In this document: positions 1-4,116 of the stretch, piece after piece
Layout: each line of letters opens with the position of its first letter
Position numbering within the stretch: the stretch's first letter is position 1
Assembly (NCBI GenBank): GCA_020627605.1
Contig: JAHDGO010000179.1
Span: 1-5,114 of the forward strand
Reading direction: 5' to 3'
DNA from: Yoonia sp.
Lineage (GTDB): Bacteria > Pseudomonadota > Alphaproteobacteria > Rhodobacterales > Rhodobacteraceae
Length of the DNA stretch: 5,114 bases
Notes under the pieces: model-generated
Told to the model about the DNA's origin: nothing
Databases searched by the model: none
The model's input: the letters and a program-made list of their open reading frames with translations, nothing else
Program-made: the position numbers and the translations under genes

Positions 1-429
1 GGCGTCAAACAGCCCCTCGCGCCCCTGTCCTTTGATATGGGCGAAACTGGCACGGATGTTGTCGGTATTTTCCTCCAGCGTGACGCCAAGTGCCGTGGTG
101 ACATGGAAATCATGCGCCTTGCCGACCAGACAGACCGCCTGTGTGCCCGCGTTCATGACTGCGGCGAGCACATCGTCATTCTCTGCCGACCGCCCGGCCC
201 GTTTGGTCATGCCAAAGGCGGTGAAGGTCGCCTTGGTCCGGGGCGGGCTTGCGAAAAATTCGGTGTCCGTGGGGTTTGCCCCCGGCCAGCCGCCTTCGAT
301 GTAGTCGATGCCGAGACTGTCGAGCACGGCGGCGATCTGGTGCTTTTCCTTGGCCGAGAATTGCACACCCTGGGTCTGGGCCCCGTCACGCAGGGTCGTG
401 TCGAAGAGGTAGAGGCGCTCTTTGGTCAT
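1..429 (-). CDS. cimA: (R)-citramalate synthase, N-terminal 143 residues (3' end outside window)
   Basis: The family condenses pyruvate with acetyl-CoA to (R)-citramalate, the entry step of the threonine-independent route to 2-oxobutyrate and isoleucine, in the cytosol. Translating leftward from the ATG at 429 gives an open frame to the window edge. It carries the DRE-TIM (HMGL-like/isopropylmalate synthase) signature [12 protein letters not shown] at residues 10-21 and the CimA-type segment [11 protein letters not shown] at 45-55, followed by [10 protein letters not shown] at 101-110. The tryptophan-containing EGGWPG stretch favours CimA over LeuA. Family members run to roughly 520-540 residues, so about three quarters, including the C-terminal regulatory domain, is missing. 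An AAGG ribosome site lies 7 bases before the start. It follows cysS on the same strand after 67 bases with no clear terminator, so a cysS-cimA operon is likely. Homocitrate or isopropylmalate synthase is the less likely alternative. Confidence 0.93.
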   Translation of the reverse strand, partial: MTKERLYLFDTTLRDGAQTQGVQFSAKEKHQIAAVLDSLGIDYIEGGWPGANPTDTEFFASPPRTKATFTAFGMTKRAGRSAENDDVLAAVMNAGTQAVCLVGKAHDFHVTTALGVTLEENTDNIRASFAHIKGQGREGLFDA

Positions 430-496
430 TGTGCCGCCTTTGGATTGCAACAGCTGATCAAGACTTTCGCCACAAAATTTCGCGGAAATTCTGCCA

Positions 497-1915
497 TCAC
501 AGACCCTCCAGCTTGGCGGCATCAAACTCAGGCCCGGCGGTCCATGTCGCCTGCCCGCCTACGTCTGTGACCTGCACACCGGCATCGGTCAGGATATCGC
601 GCACCTGATCAGCACGGCCCCAATCCTTAGCCGCCCGCGCAGCAGCGCGTTCTGCCAGCAGGGCGTCCACTCGTTCTGCAATGGCTGGCGCGATGTCTGC
701 ACCGGCCTCACCCCCGTCAAATTGCGGGATGGCAGCCCAGTCGCTGACCAGACCCAGCATGTCCAGCCCATGGGCAAAACCGGCCAAGGCAACAGGTGTC
801 TTGCCTTTTGCCAGGACATGCAAACGCGACAGCGCGCCGGATGTGTTCAGGTCATTGGCCAGCACGCCGATGAACTCCGCATCCGGGACCCACTTGCCAT
901 CGGCCTTCAGCGCCGCGATCAGATCGGGGCCAAAGCCGTGACCATGCAGGATGCCATACCATTTGCGCAGGGTGCCTTCGGCCTCTGTCCAGTCCATTGT
1001 CTTGCCGTAGTGGGTGCCCAGCATGACCATGCGGATCACCTCGCCCGGCACGCCCTGGTCAAGAAGGTCGCGGATGGTGAAGAAGTTGCCAAGGCTCTTG
1101 GACATCTTCTTGCCCTCGACCTGCAGCATCTCGTTATGCAGCCAGTAGCGCGCAAATTCACCTGTCGGATGCGCGCAGGCCGATTGCGCGATCTCGTTTT
1201 CATGGTGCGGGAATTGCAGGTCGTTGCCGCCGCCGTGAATGTCAAAGCTTTCGCCAAGCAGTTCCAGCGACATGGCAGAGCATTCGATGTGCCAGCCGGG
1301 GCGGCCATAGCCCCACGGGCTGTCCCAGCCCGGCACGCCGTCTCCGGACGGCTTCCAAAGCACAAAATCCATCGGGTTGCGTTTGTAGGGCGCGACCTCC
1401 ACCCGTGCGCCAGCAATCATATCATCGACCGAGCGCCCCGACAGCGCGCCGTAGTCAGCGTAGCTGTCCACCGCAAACAGCACATGCCCTTCGGCGGCAT
1501 AGGCATGGTCCTTGTCGATCAGCGTTTCGATCATCGCGATCATCTGCGCGATGTGATCGGTCGCGCGCGGTTCATGGGTGGGGCGCAGCAGGCCCACCGC
1601 GTCCAGATCATCGTGATACCACTGGATCGTCTCTGCCGTGATATCGCCAATCGCCCGCCCGCTTTCAGCCGCGCGCGCGTTGATCTTGTCATCCACGTCA
1701 GTGAAATTGCGCACGTAGGTCACATGGTCCTTGCCATAGACCTCGCGCAGCAGTCGGAACAGGACGTCAAAAACCAGCGAAGGCCGCAGGTTGCCGATAT
1801 GCGCGCGGTCATAGACCGTCGGCCCGCAGAGGTAGAGCCGCACGTTTTGCGGATCAATCGGCGCGAAGTCTTCGCGCTTGCGGGTCTTGGTGTTGTGCAG
1901 ACGGATGGTCGTCAT
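497..1915 (-). CDS. cysS: Cysteine--tRNA ligase (CysRS)
   Basis: Class I aminoacyl-tRNA synthetase that charges tRNA-Cys with cysteine at the expense of ATP; essential and cytosolic. The 472-residue product has the expected length. The HIGH-class motif appears as HIGN at residues 39-42 and KMSKS is at 270-274. The zinc ligands that discriminate cysteine can be placed at C30 (in [10 protein letters not shown]), C212 (in [10 protein letters not shown]), H237 and E241 (in FPHHENE), matching C28/C209/H234/E238 of the E. coli enzyme. The C-terminal anticodon-binding part includes [13 protein letters not shown] (430-442). The start is supported by GAGG four bases upstream and by the usual N-terminus. 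It lies 188 bases after the DUF1697 gene and 67 bases before cimA on the same strand. The gap upstream holds a Cys/Ile-rich short reading frame that may regulate it. No defect is seen. Confidence 0.98.
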   Translation of the reverse strand: MTTIRLHNTKTRKREDFAPIDPQNVRLYLCGPTVYDRAHIGNLRPSLVFDVLFRLLREVYGKDHVTYVRNFTDVDDKINARAAESGRAIGDITAETIQWYHDDLDAVGLLRPTHEPRATDHIAQMIAMIETLIDKDHAYAAEGHVLFAVDSYADYGALSGRSVDDMIAGARVEVAPYKRNPMDFVLWKPSGDGVPGWDSPWGYGRPGWHIECSAMSLELLGESFDIHGGGNDLQFPHHENEIAQSACAHPTGEFARYWLHNEMLQVEGKKMSKSLGNFFTIRDLLDQGVPGEVIRMVMLGTHYGKTMDWTEAEGTLRKWYGILHGHGFGPDLIAALKADGKWVPDAEFIGVLANDLNTSGALSRLHVLAKGKTPVALAGFAHGLDMLGLVSDWAAIPQFDGGEAGADIAPAIAERVDALLAERAAARAAKDWGRADQVRDILTDAGVQVTDVGGQATWTAGPEFDAAKLEGL

Positions 1916-1999
1916 GATGCCTCGCGCTCGGGGTTACGCCGCGGGGCTTAGCAATTTCGGTTTTGATTGGAAACGTGAAAGAGCGACCCGCGACTGATG

Positions 2000-2044
2000 T
2001 CAGCAGATAATGATGCAGTCAGTAATGATGCAGATGCTCTTCAT
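2000..2044 (-). CDS. Candidate Cys/Ile-rich leader peptide upstream of cysS-cimA
   Basis: A 14-codon frame, ATG to TGA, encodes MKSICIITDCIIIC: three Cys and six Ile among fourteen residues. The downstream genes are cysteinyl-tRNA synthetase and citramalate synthase (isoleucine pathway), so the two enriched amino acids are those the operon serves. This is what a ribosome-stalling attenuator leader would look like (compare trpL, ilv and leu leaders of proteobacteria). The stop lies 84 bases before the cysS start. No Shine-Dalgarno sequence precedes the ATG, but a candidate promoter would start transcription on the ATG itself, allowing leaderless translation as known for alphaproteobacterial trpL. 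The Cys-Ile-Ile blocks arise from a 15-base direct repeat, so their recurrence is not independent evidence. Alternative: a chance frame within a small repeat. The composition is seen; the function is inferred. Confidence 0.42.
   Translation of the reverse strand: MKSICIITDCIIIC
2003..2032 (-). repeat. Two 15-base tandem units (Cys-Ile-Ile codons)
   Basis: On the minus strand, the unit beginning TGCATCATTA occurs twice with a period of exactly 15 bases, i.e. five codons. The first ten bases are identical and the remaining five diverge (CTGAC versus TCTGC). The repeat is in register with the short leader frame, giving CIITD then CIIIC. Because it duplicates Cys and Ile codons, it could have been selected to strengthen ribosome stalling, or it could be a simple local duplication. 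Confidence 0.7.
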
Positions 2045-2050
2045 GACGGT

Positions 2051-2080
2051 GTCGTAGCAGGTTCGTGACTGATGTGTCTA
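2051..2080 (-). promoter_or_regulatory. Candidate sigma-70 promoter for the leader-cysS-cimA unit
   Basis: On the minus strand, TAGACA (2075-2080; five of six matches to TTGACA) is followed by an 18-base spacer and TACGAC (2051-2056; three of six matches to TATAAT). Six bases then lead to the ATG at 2044, which would put the transcription start on the first base of the short leader frame. A good -35 with a poor -10 is common in alphaproteobacteria. The element lies just 24 bases past the DUF1697 stop. It was found by eye and the weak -10 keeps confidence low. Confidence 0.35.
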
Positions 2081-2103
2081 GGGGGCGCAGCACTGGCGAG
2101 ACA

Positions 2104-2649
2104 CTACCCCGCTTGCCGCACCATCGCCGCGACCTTCTGGATGGTGTTCCAGTTGCGCGCTGTGACCTCCACCCCCAGCAGCGTTTCCATCTTCGCTGCA
2201 AGCTTGGAGCGCCCGATACCATCCGGTGCAGACAGCCAGACCGTGCGGTCCTTCACAGTGACCGTTTCGGTTGCGGCTTTCAGGCCAGCAACGGCATCAG
2301 GATCAGGCGCCGGATCTGCATAACACAGATAGGCATGCAGCAGATTGCCTTGCGCGCCCGGCTCTGGGCATCCGGTGACGACGTCTGCGATCTGATCTGC
2401 GGTCAGGAGCAACAAAGGAACTTCAAACCCGAATGCCTCCGCAATGGCCTTGCCAAGGTCCTGCGTCAGTGCGTCTGCACGATCCGCCGCCCGAAACACG
2501 ACGTTGCCAGAGGCAATGTAGCTTTGCACATGCCCATCACCTGTCTGCTGCGAGATCAGCGCGCGCAGGTCTGCCATTGGCACCTTTTTGTGCCCGCCCA
2601 CGTTGATGCCGCGCAGAAACATCGCGTAGGTTGTCAATTGATCCGCCAT
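2104..2649 (-). CDS. DUF1697 family protein
   Basis: A conserved cytosolic protein family of about 180 residues whose biochemical function is not established. The 181-residue product matches the family's length and carries its recognisable blocks in order: FLRGINVGG at residues 11-19, SYIASGNVVF at 43-52, GIGRSKL at 144-150 and TARNWNTI at 163-170. There is no signal peptide or membrane segment. The ATG start puts FLRGINVGG at the usual place. AAGG lies 11 bases upstream, which is rather far, and an in-frame TGA just upstream excludes a longer start. Its 5' end is head to head with the MmcQ/YjbR gene, only 16 bases away, so any promoter of its own must lie inside that gene. It could alternatively be reached by leftward readthrough from the VOC gene. 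The family call is firm; a role cannot be given. Confidence 0.93.
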   Translation of the reverse strand: MADQLTTYAMFLRGINVGGHKKVPMADLRALISQQTGDGHVQSYIASGNVVFRAADRADALTQDLGKAIAEAFGFEVPLLLLTADQIADVVTGCPEPGAQGNLLHAYLCYADPAPDPDAVAGLKAATETVTVKDRTVWLSAPDGIGRSKLAAKMETLLGVEVTARNWNTIQKVAAMVRQAG

Positions 2650-2665
2650 CCGTCACTTTACCTTC

Positions 2666-3004
2666 ATGTCACGGATGCGCGTCAACACCATCTGCGCCGG
2701 CTTTCCGGGCGCCACGGCCTCTGATCCCACGACAGAGTTGGACAGCTGGAAAGTGGGCGGCAAGATGTTCGCCTGTTTCGGTCAGAAAATCGACGGCGTA
2801 TCGTTGAAGACCGATAGCGTCGACACCGCGCAAATGCTGATTGATGCAGGGGCTGCGACACGGGCCCCCTACTTTCACAAAAGCTGGGTTCTGGTCAGTT
2901 TTGACAGCGCCGAGGATGAGTTGCAGCACCGCATCGCGGTGTCCTACGACATCATTTTCAAGGCGCTGCCAAAGAAGGTGCGCGACGGGATTGATCAGGC
3001 GTAG
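2666..3004 (+). CDS. MmcQ/YjbR (DUF419) family protein
   Basis: A small DNA-binding-like fold (CyaY-like) family of about 110-120 residues; the name comes from mmcQ of the mitomycin cluster and E. coli YjbR, and no enzymatic function is settled. The 112-residue product shows the family blocks: VNTICAGFPGA (6-16), WKVGGKMFA (28-36), the segment GVSLKT (44-49), and APYFHKSWV (67-75) followed by EDELQHRIAVSY (83-94) and LPKK (101-104). The expected tryptophan-rich N-terminal block is slightly altered (SDPTTELDSWKVGG). The start at 2666 gives the usual family N-terminus. The ATG at 2675 is also possible, and neither has a good ribosome site. The gene is the only rightward one between leftward neighbours: head to head with DUF1697 (16 bases) and overlapping the VOC gene tail to tail by 10 bases. 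Confidence 0.92.
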   Translation: MSRMRVNTICAGFPGATASDPTTELDSWKVGGKMFACFGQKIDGVSLKTDSVDTAQMLIDAGAATRAPYFHKSWVLVSFDSAEDELQHRIAVSYDIIFKALPKKVRDGIDQA

Positions 3005-3011
3005 CTGATCA
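2992..3011. other. Inverted repeat at the convergent gene overlap
   Basis: TGATCAG and CTGATCA form a perfect 7-bp inverted repeat around the six-base loop GCGTAG. The TGA of the leftward VOC gene lies in the left arm and the TAG of the rightward MmcQ/YjbR gene spans the loop, so the hairpin sits exactly where the two convergent genes end. It could act as a weak bidirectional transcription-end or RNA 3'-end structure. Neither strand has a following T run and the stem is only moderately GC-rich, so a classical intrinsic terminator is not supported. Confidence 0.35.
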
Positions 3012-3387
3012 CCTCGTATTCCACCCCGTCATGATCATTGAAATAGAACCGCTTGCCCGGTTCATAGTCCGCGTGGCTGTGTGTCGCGAACCCCTTGGCC
3101 TTGACCTTGGCCTCCATCGCGTCAACGTCTGGCACAACAATGCCGACGTGATTGAAACCCGCCAGTTGCAGATAACTGTCATCGGCAGGTGTCTGTTTTT
3201 CGGCCCCGCCCGGACCGGTGTAAAGCGCGATGTAGCTGTCATCGGTGCCGACATGGACGGTATAGCCACCATTCACTGCGGCCCCTTCCCACCGGGTATG
3301 CCAGCCAAAGAGGTCCGACAGCAGCGCTGCCGTCTTCTTCGGGTCAGCGACAGTGATATTGACGTGTTCAAGTTGGGCCATTGTCAT
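2995..3387 (-). CDS. VOC superfamily (glyoxalase/bleomycin resistance/dioxygenase fold) protein
   Basis: A 130-residue metalloenzyme-fold protein made of two beta-alpha-beta-beta-beta modules, residues about 5-57 and 76-129; substrate unknown. Candidate metal ligands by alignment with glyoxalase I are H8 (LEHVNITV), H80 (FNHVGIVV) and E125 (VEYEVI). The fourth position, a glutamate in glyoxalase I, appears to be A54 (SYIALYT). This leaves a two-His-one-Glu set, as in extradiol dioxygenases, and argues against ordinary glyoxalase I activity. Start choice: ATG at 3387 overlaps the upstream small gene's TGA as ATGA but has AGGAG only 3 bases away. ATG at 3381 (MAQLEHVN) has the same AGGAG 9 bases away and may be used instead. 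It is second in a leftward pair under a SoxR-type promoter, suggesting a job in handling redox-active or electrophilic compounds (inference). Confidence 0.92.
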   Translation of the reverse strand: MTMAQLEHVNITVADPKKTAALLSDLFGWHTRWEGAAVNGGYTVHVGTDDSYIALYTGPGGAEKQTPADDSYLQLAGFNHVGIVVPDVDAMEAKVKAKGFATHSHADYEPGKRFYFNDHDGVEYEVISYA

Positions 3388-3560
3388 GTTCTCCTCTTCA
3401 ATGATGCCAGAACGCGGGCAATGCGACCAGGCTTTGTCGTGCGTGCGACATCGTGAAAACAGCCGCAATCAAGATCATGCCCCCAGCCCAGACCGTCGCG
3501 CTTCATGGCGCTCAGCGCCTCTGGGTCTGCGCAATAGCGGGTTGTGCTGCGATGAACCAT
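3384..3560 (-). CDS. Small Cys/His-containing hypothetical protein, first gene of the SoxR-controlled pair
   Basis: I do not recognise this 58-residue protein. Support for its being real: AGGAG lies 7 bases before the ATG; the start sits about 28 bases below the predicted start of transcription of the soxbox promoter; and its TGA overlaps the VOC start as ATGA, the usual sign of translational coupling. The protein is basic at its C-terminus (ARVLASLKRRT), has no membrane segment or signal peptide, and contains C10 plus a compact H28-x3-C32-x-C34-x-H36 cluster (around HDLDCGCFH) that could bind a metal or act as a thiol pair. Its third-position GC by hand count is about 59%, modest for this genome. 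A TTG at 3584 could extend it by eight residues but would place the ribosome site inside the coding region. Small enough to be missed by gene callers. Confidence 0.7.
   Translation of the reverse strand: MVHRSTTRYCADPEALSAMKRDGLGWGHDLDCGCFHDVARTTKPGRIARVLASLKRRT
3391..3395 (-). promoter_or_regulatory. Ribosome binding site of the VOC gene
   Basis: AGGAG on the minus strand, inside the last codons of the small upstream gene. It lies 3 bases from the ATG at 3387 and 9 bases from the ATG at 3381, so spacing favours the second ATG, while the ATGA overlap favours the first. It excludes the much longer in-frame extension toward 3468, which has no such site. Confidence 0.75.
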
Positions 3561-3567
3561 TTGTGCT

Positions 3568-3572
3568 CTCCT
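3568..3572 (-). promoter_or_regulatory. Ribosome binding site of the 58-residue small gene
   Basis: AGGAG, embedded in AGAGGAGA on the minus strand, with 7 bases to the ATG at 3560. This is a near-ideal site, decides the start of the small gene and is one of the main reasons for calling it a gene. Confidence 0.8.
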
Positions 3573-3575
3573 CTG

Positions 3576-3603
3576 TTCAAGCAATCCCGAATCTGTTGTA
3601 ATT
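3576..3603 (+). promoter_or_regulatory. Candidate soxR promoter
   Basis: On the plus strand, TTCAAG (3576-3581, three of six) and TGTAAT (3598-3603, five of six to TATAAT) are 16 bases apart. Transcription would begin near 3610, inside the soxbox palindrome, so SoxR bound there would be expected to repress its own synthesis, as in the E. coli soxR/soxS arrangement. The weak -35 makes this tentative. Confidence 0.3.
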
Positions 3604-3625
3604 TCTCAAGTTAACTTGAGATCAA
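3595..3625 (-). promoter_or_regulatory. SoxR-activated promoter of the small-protein/VOC pair (19-bp spacer)
   Basis: On the minus strand, TTGATC (3620-3625) and TACAAC (3595-3600) flank a 19-base spacer (3601-3619) holding most of the soxbox. The layout superimposes on the E. coli soxS promoter as I recall it: -35, 19-base spacer with the same palindrome, -10. Over-long 19-20-base spacers are the hallmark of promoters that MerR-family activators switch on by distorting the DNA. Transcription would start near 3588, about 28 bases before the small gene. A GAATC (GANTC, the CcrM methylation target of alphaproteobacteria) at 3589-3593 lies at the predicted start. Confidence 0.75.
3604..3621. promoter_or_regulatory. 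SoxR operator (soxbox)
   Basis: A perfect 18-bp palindrome, TCTCAAGTTAACTTGAGA. Its 16-bp core, CTCAAGTTAACTTGAG, is identical to the core of the E. coli soxS soxbox as I recall it. It lies between soxR and the divergent small-protein/VOC pair. Oxidised [2Fe-2S] SoxR bound here should activate the leftward promoter. Because it ends 15 bases before the soxR start codon, it should also affect soxR expression. Confidence 0.92.
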
Positions 3626-3636
3626 GGAATTTCTGC

Positions 3637-4080
3637 ATGACCCATGGATTGACCATCGGCGACCTTGCCGCACGGACCGGATTGGCGGTCTCGGCAATCA
3701 GGTTCTATGAAACCCATGAGATTGTGAAACCTGTGCGCAATGCTGGCGGGCACCGGCGTTACGGGCGCGCCGATATTCGCCGCCTGTCATTTGTCATGGC
3801 CGCGCAGAAACTGGGGTTTTCTCTGGCCGAGATTGCGCCACATCTGCGCCGGCTGCCTGACCACAAGGCCCCGACCAAGGCCGACTGGACCCGCATCAGC
3901 ACCGCCTTTCGCCGCGATATCGATGCCCGCATCACGGCGCTTGAGGACCTGCGCGACAAGCTGGATGGCTGTATTGGCTGCGGCTGTCTCAGCCTCAAGA
4001 CCTGTGCGCTCTACAATCCTGCCGACATCAAGGGGGCCGATGGACCGGGGCCGCGCAATCTGACTGGCATCACCTCTTGA
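3637..4080 (+). CDS. soxR: Redox-sensitive transcriptional activator SoxR
   Basis: MerR-family homodimeric regulator whose [2Fe-2S] cluster senses redox-active compounds; the oxidised form activates promoters with long spacers. The 147-residue product has the N-terminal winged helix-turn-helix (about residues 5-73, with LTIGDLAARTGLAVSAIRFYE and the wing HRRY at 39-42), a dimerisation helix (about 80-108) and the cluster motif C112-x2-C115-x-C117-x5-C123 (GCIGCGCLSLKTC), matching C119/C122/C124/C130 of E. coli SoxR. The tail PGPRNL is also typical. The ATG at 3637 has AAGGA 8 bases upstream. A TTG at 3616 would add seven residues but lies inside the operator. It is divergent from the small-protein/VOC pair, with the soxbox between. 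Outside enterics SoxR usually controls its targets directly, without SoxS, and no soxS is present here. Confidence 0.97.
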   Translation: MTHGLTIGDLAARTGLAVSAIRFYETHEIVKPVRNAGGHRRYGRADIRRLSFVMAAQKLGFSLAEIAPHLRRLPDHKAPTKADWTRISTAFRRDIDARITALEDLRDKLDGCIGCGCLSLKTCALYNPADIKGADGPGPRNLTGITS

Positions 4081-4090
4081 CTTCGCCCTG

Positions 4091-4116
4091 CATAGGCCGT
4101 TCCCCTGCGGCCTATG
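4091..4116 (+). other. Inverted repeat enclosing the aminotransferase start codon
   Basis: CATAGGCCG (4091-4099) and CGGCCTATG (4108-4116) are perfect inverted repeats with an 8-base loop, TTCCCCTG. The last three bases of the 3' arm are the ATG of the aminotransferase, paired in the hairpin with CAT. The structure begins 11 bases after the soxR stop. No T run follows, so it is not a standard terminator. It may limit initiation on transcripts coming through soxR, or simply be a compact 3' end of soxR that the next gene overlaps. Confidence 0.55.

Larger units (their letters stand above)
1938..2044 (-). promoter_or_regulatory. Candidate attenuator-like 5' leader of cysS-cimA
   Basis: This is the leader RNA between a likely transcription start and the cysS ribosome site. 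By eye it offers three pairings. AAGAGC (2036-2041, codons 2-3 of the short leader frame) can pair with GCTCTT (1979-1984). GACTG (2016-2020, in codons 9-10) can pair with CAGTC (1992-1996, just after the frame's stop). GTCGCGGG (1987-1994) can pair with CCCGCGGC (1938-1945) over 8 bp including one G-U. The second and third pairings share bases 1992-1994 and cannot form together, which is the logic of an attenuator. No GC hairpin followed by a U run is visible, so if it regulates, it may act on translation or through Rho. The structures were found by eye; no energies were computed. Confidence 0.25.

Noticed and set aside
476..490. 6-bp AT-rich hairpin AATTTC/GAAATT between cysS and cimA as a terminator
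   Set aside because: The stem is AT-only apart from one pair and the following bases hold only two further T; too weak to be called a terminator, and an operon reading is more likely.
37..570. Rightward open frame over the cimA 5' part and the cysS 3' end
   Set aside because: It spans two real genes on the opposite strand and has no recognisable motif; GC-driven shadow.
722..1951. Long rightward open frame of 409 codons
   Set aside because: It is antisense to cysS, whose product shows every catalytic and zinc motif. The frame stays open because of high GC and has no recognisable domain.
1916..2103. T-box riboswitch upstream of cysS
   Set aside because: T-boxes belong to Gram-positive and related bacteria. 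No T-box consensus or stem I specifier layout is visible and no terminator follows.
2074..2104. GTGTCT/AGACAC inverted repeat after the DUF1697 stop as a terminator
   Set aside because: Only 6 bp around a 19-base loop and no T run; it also overlaps the candidate -35. Probably chance.
2065..2724. Rightward open frame of 219 codons over the DUF1697 gene
   Set aside because: Antisense shadow: the leftward frame carries the DUF1697 blocks, and this one shows no family features.
3031..3456. Rightward open frame of 141 codons
   Set aside because: Antisense to the VOC gene and part of the small gene; no family resemblance.
3388..3468. 27-residue N-terminal extension of the VOC protein from a TTG
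   Set aside because: It would overlap the small gene in another frame, lacks a ribosome site, and the VOC fold begins right after the downstream ATG codons.
4091..4116. Intrinsic terminator of soxR
   Set aside because: A good hairpin, but the following bases are AAACTATC rather than a T run, and the 3' arm contains the next gene's start codon.
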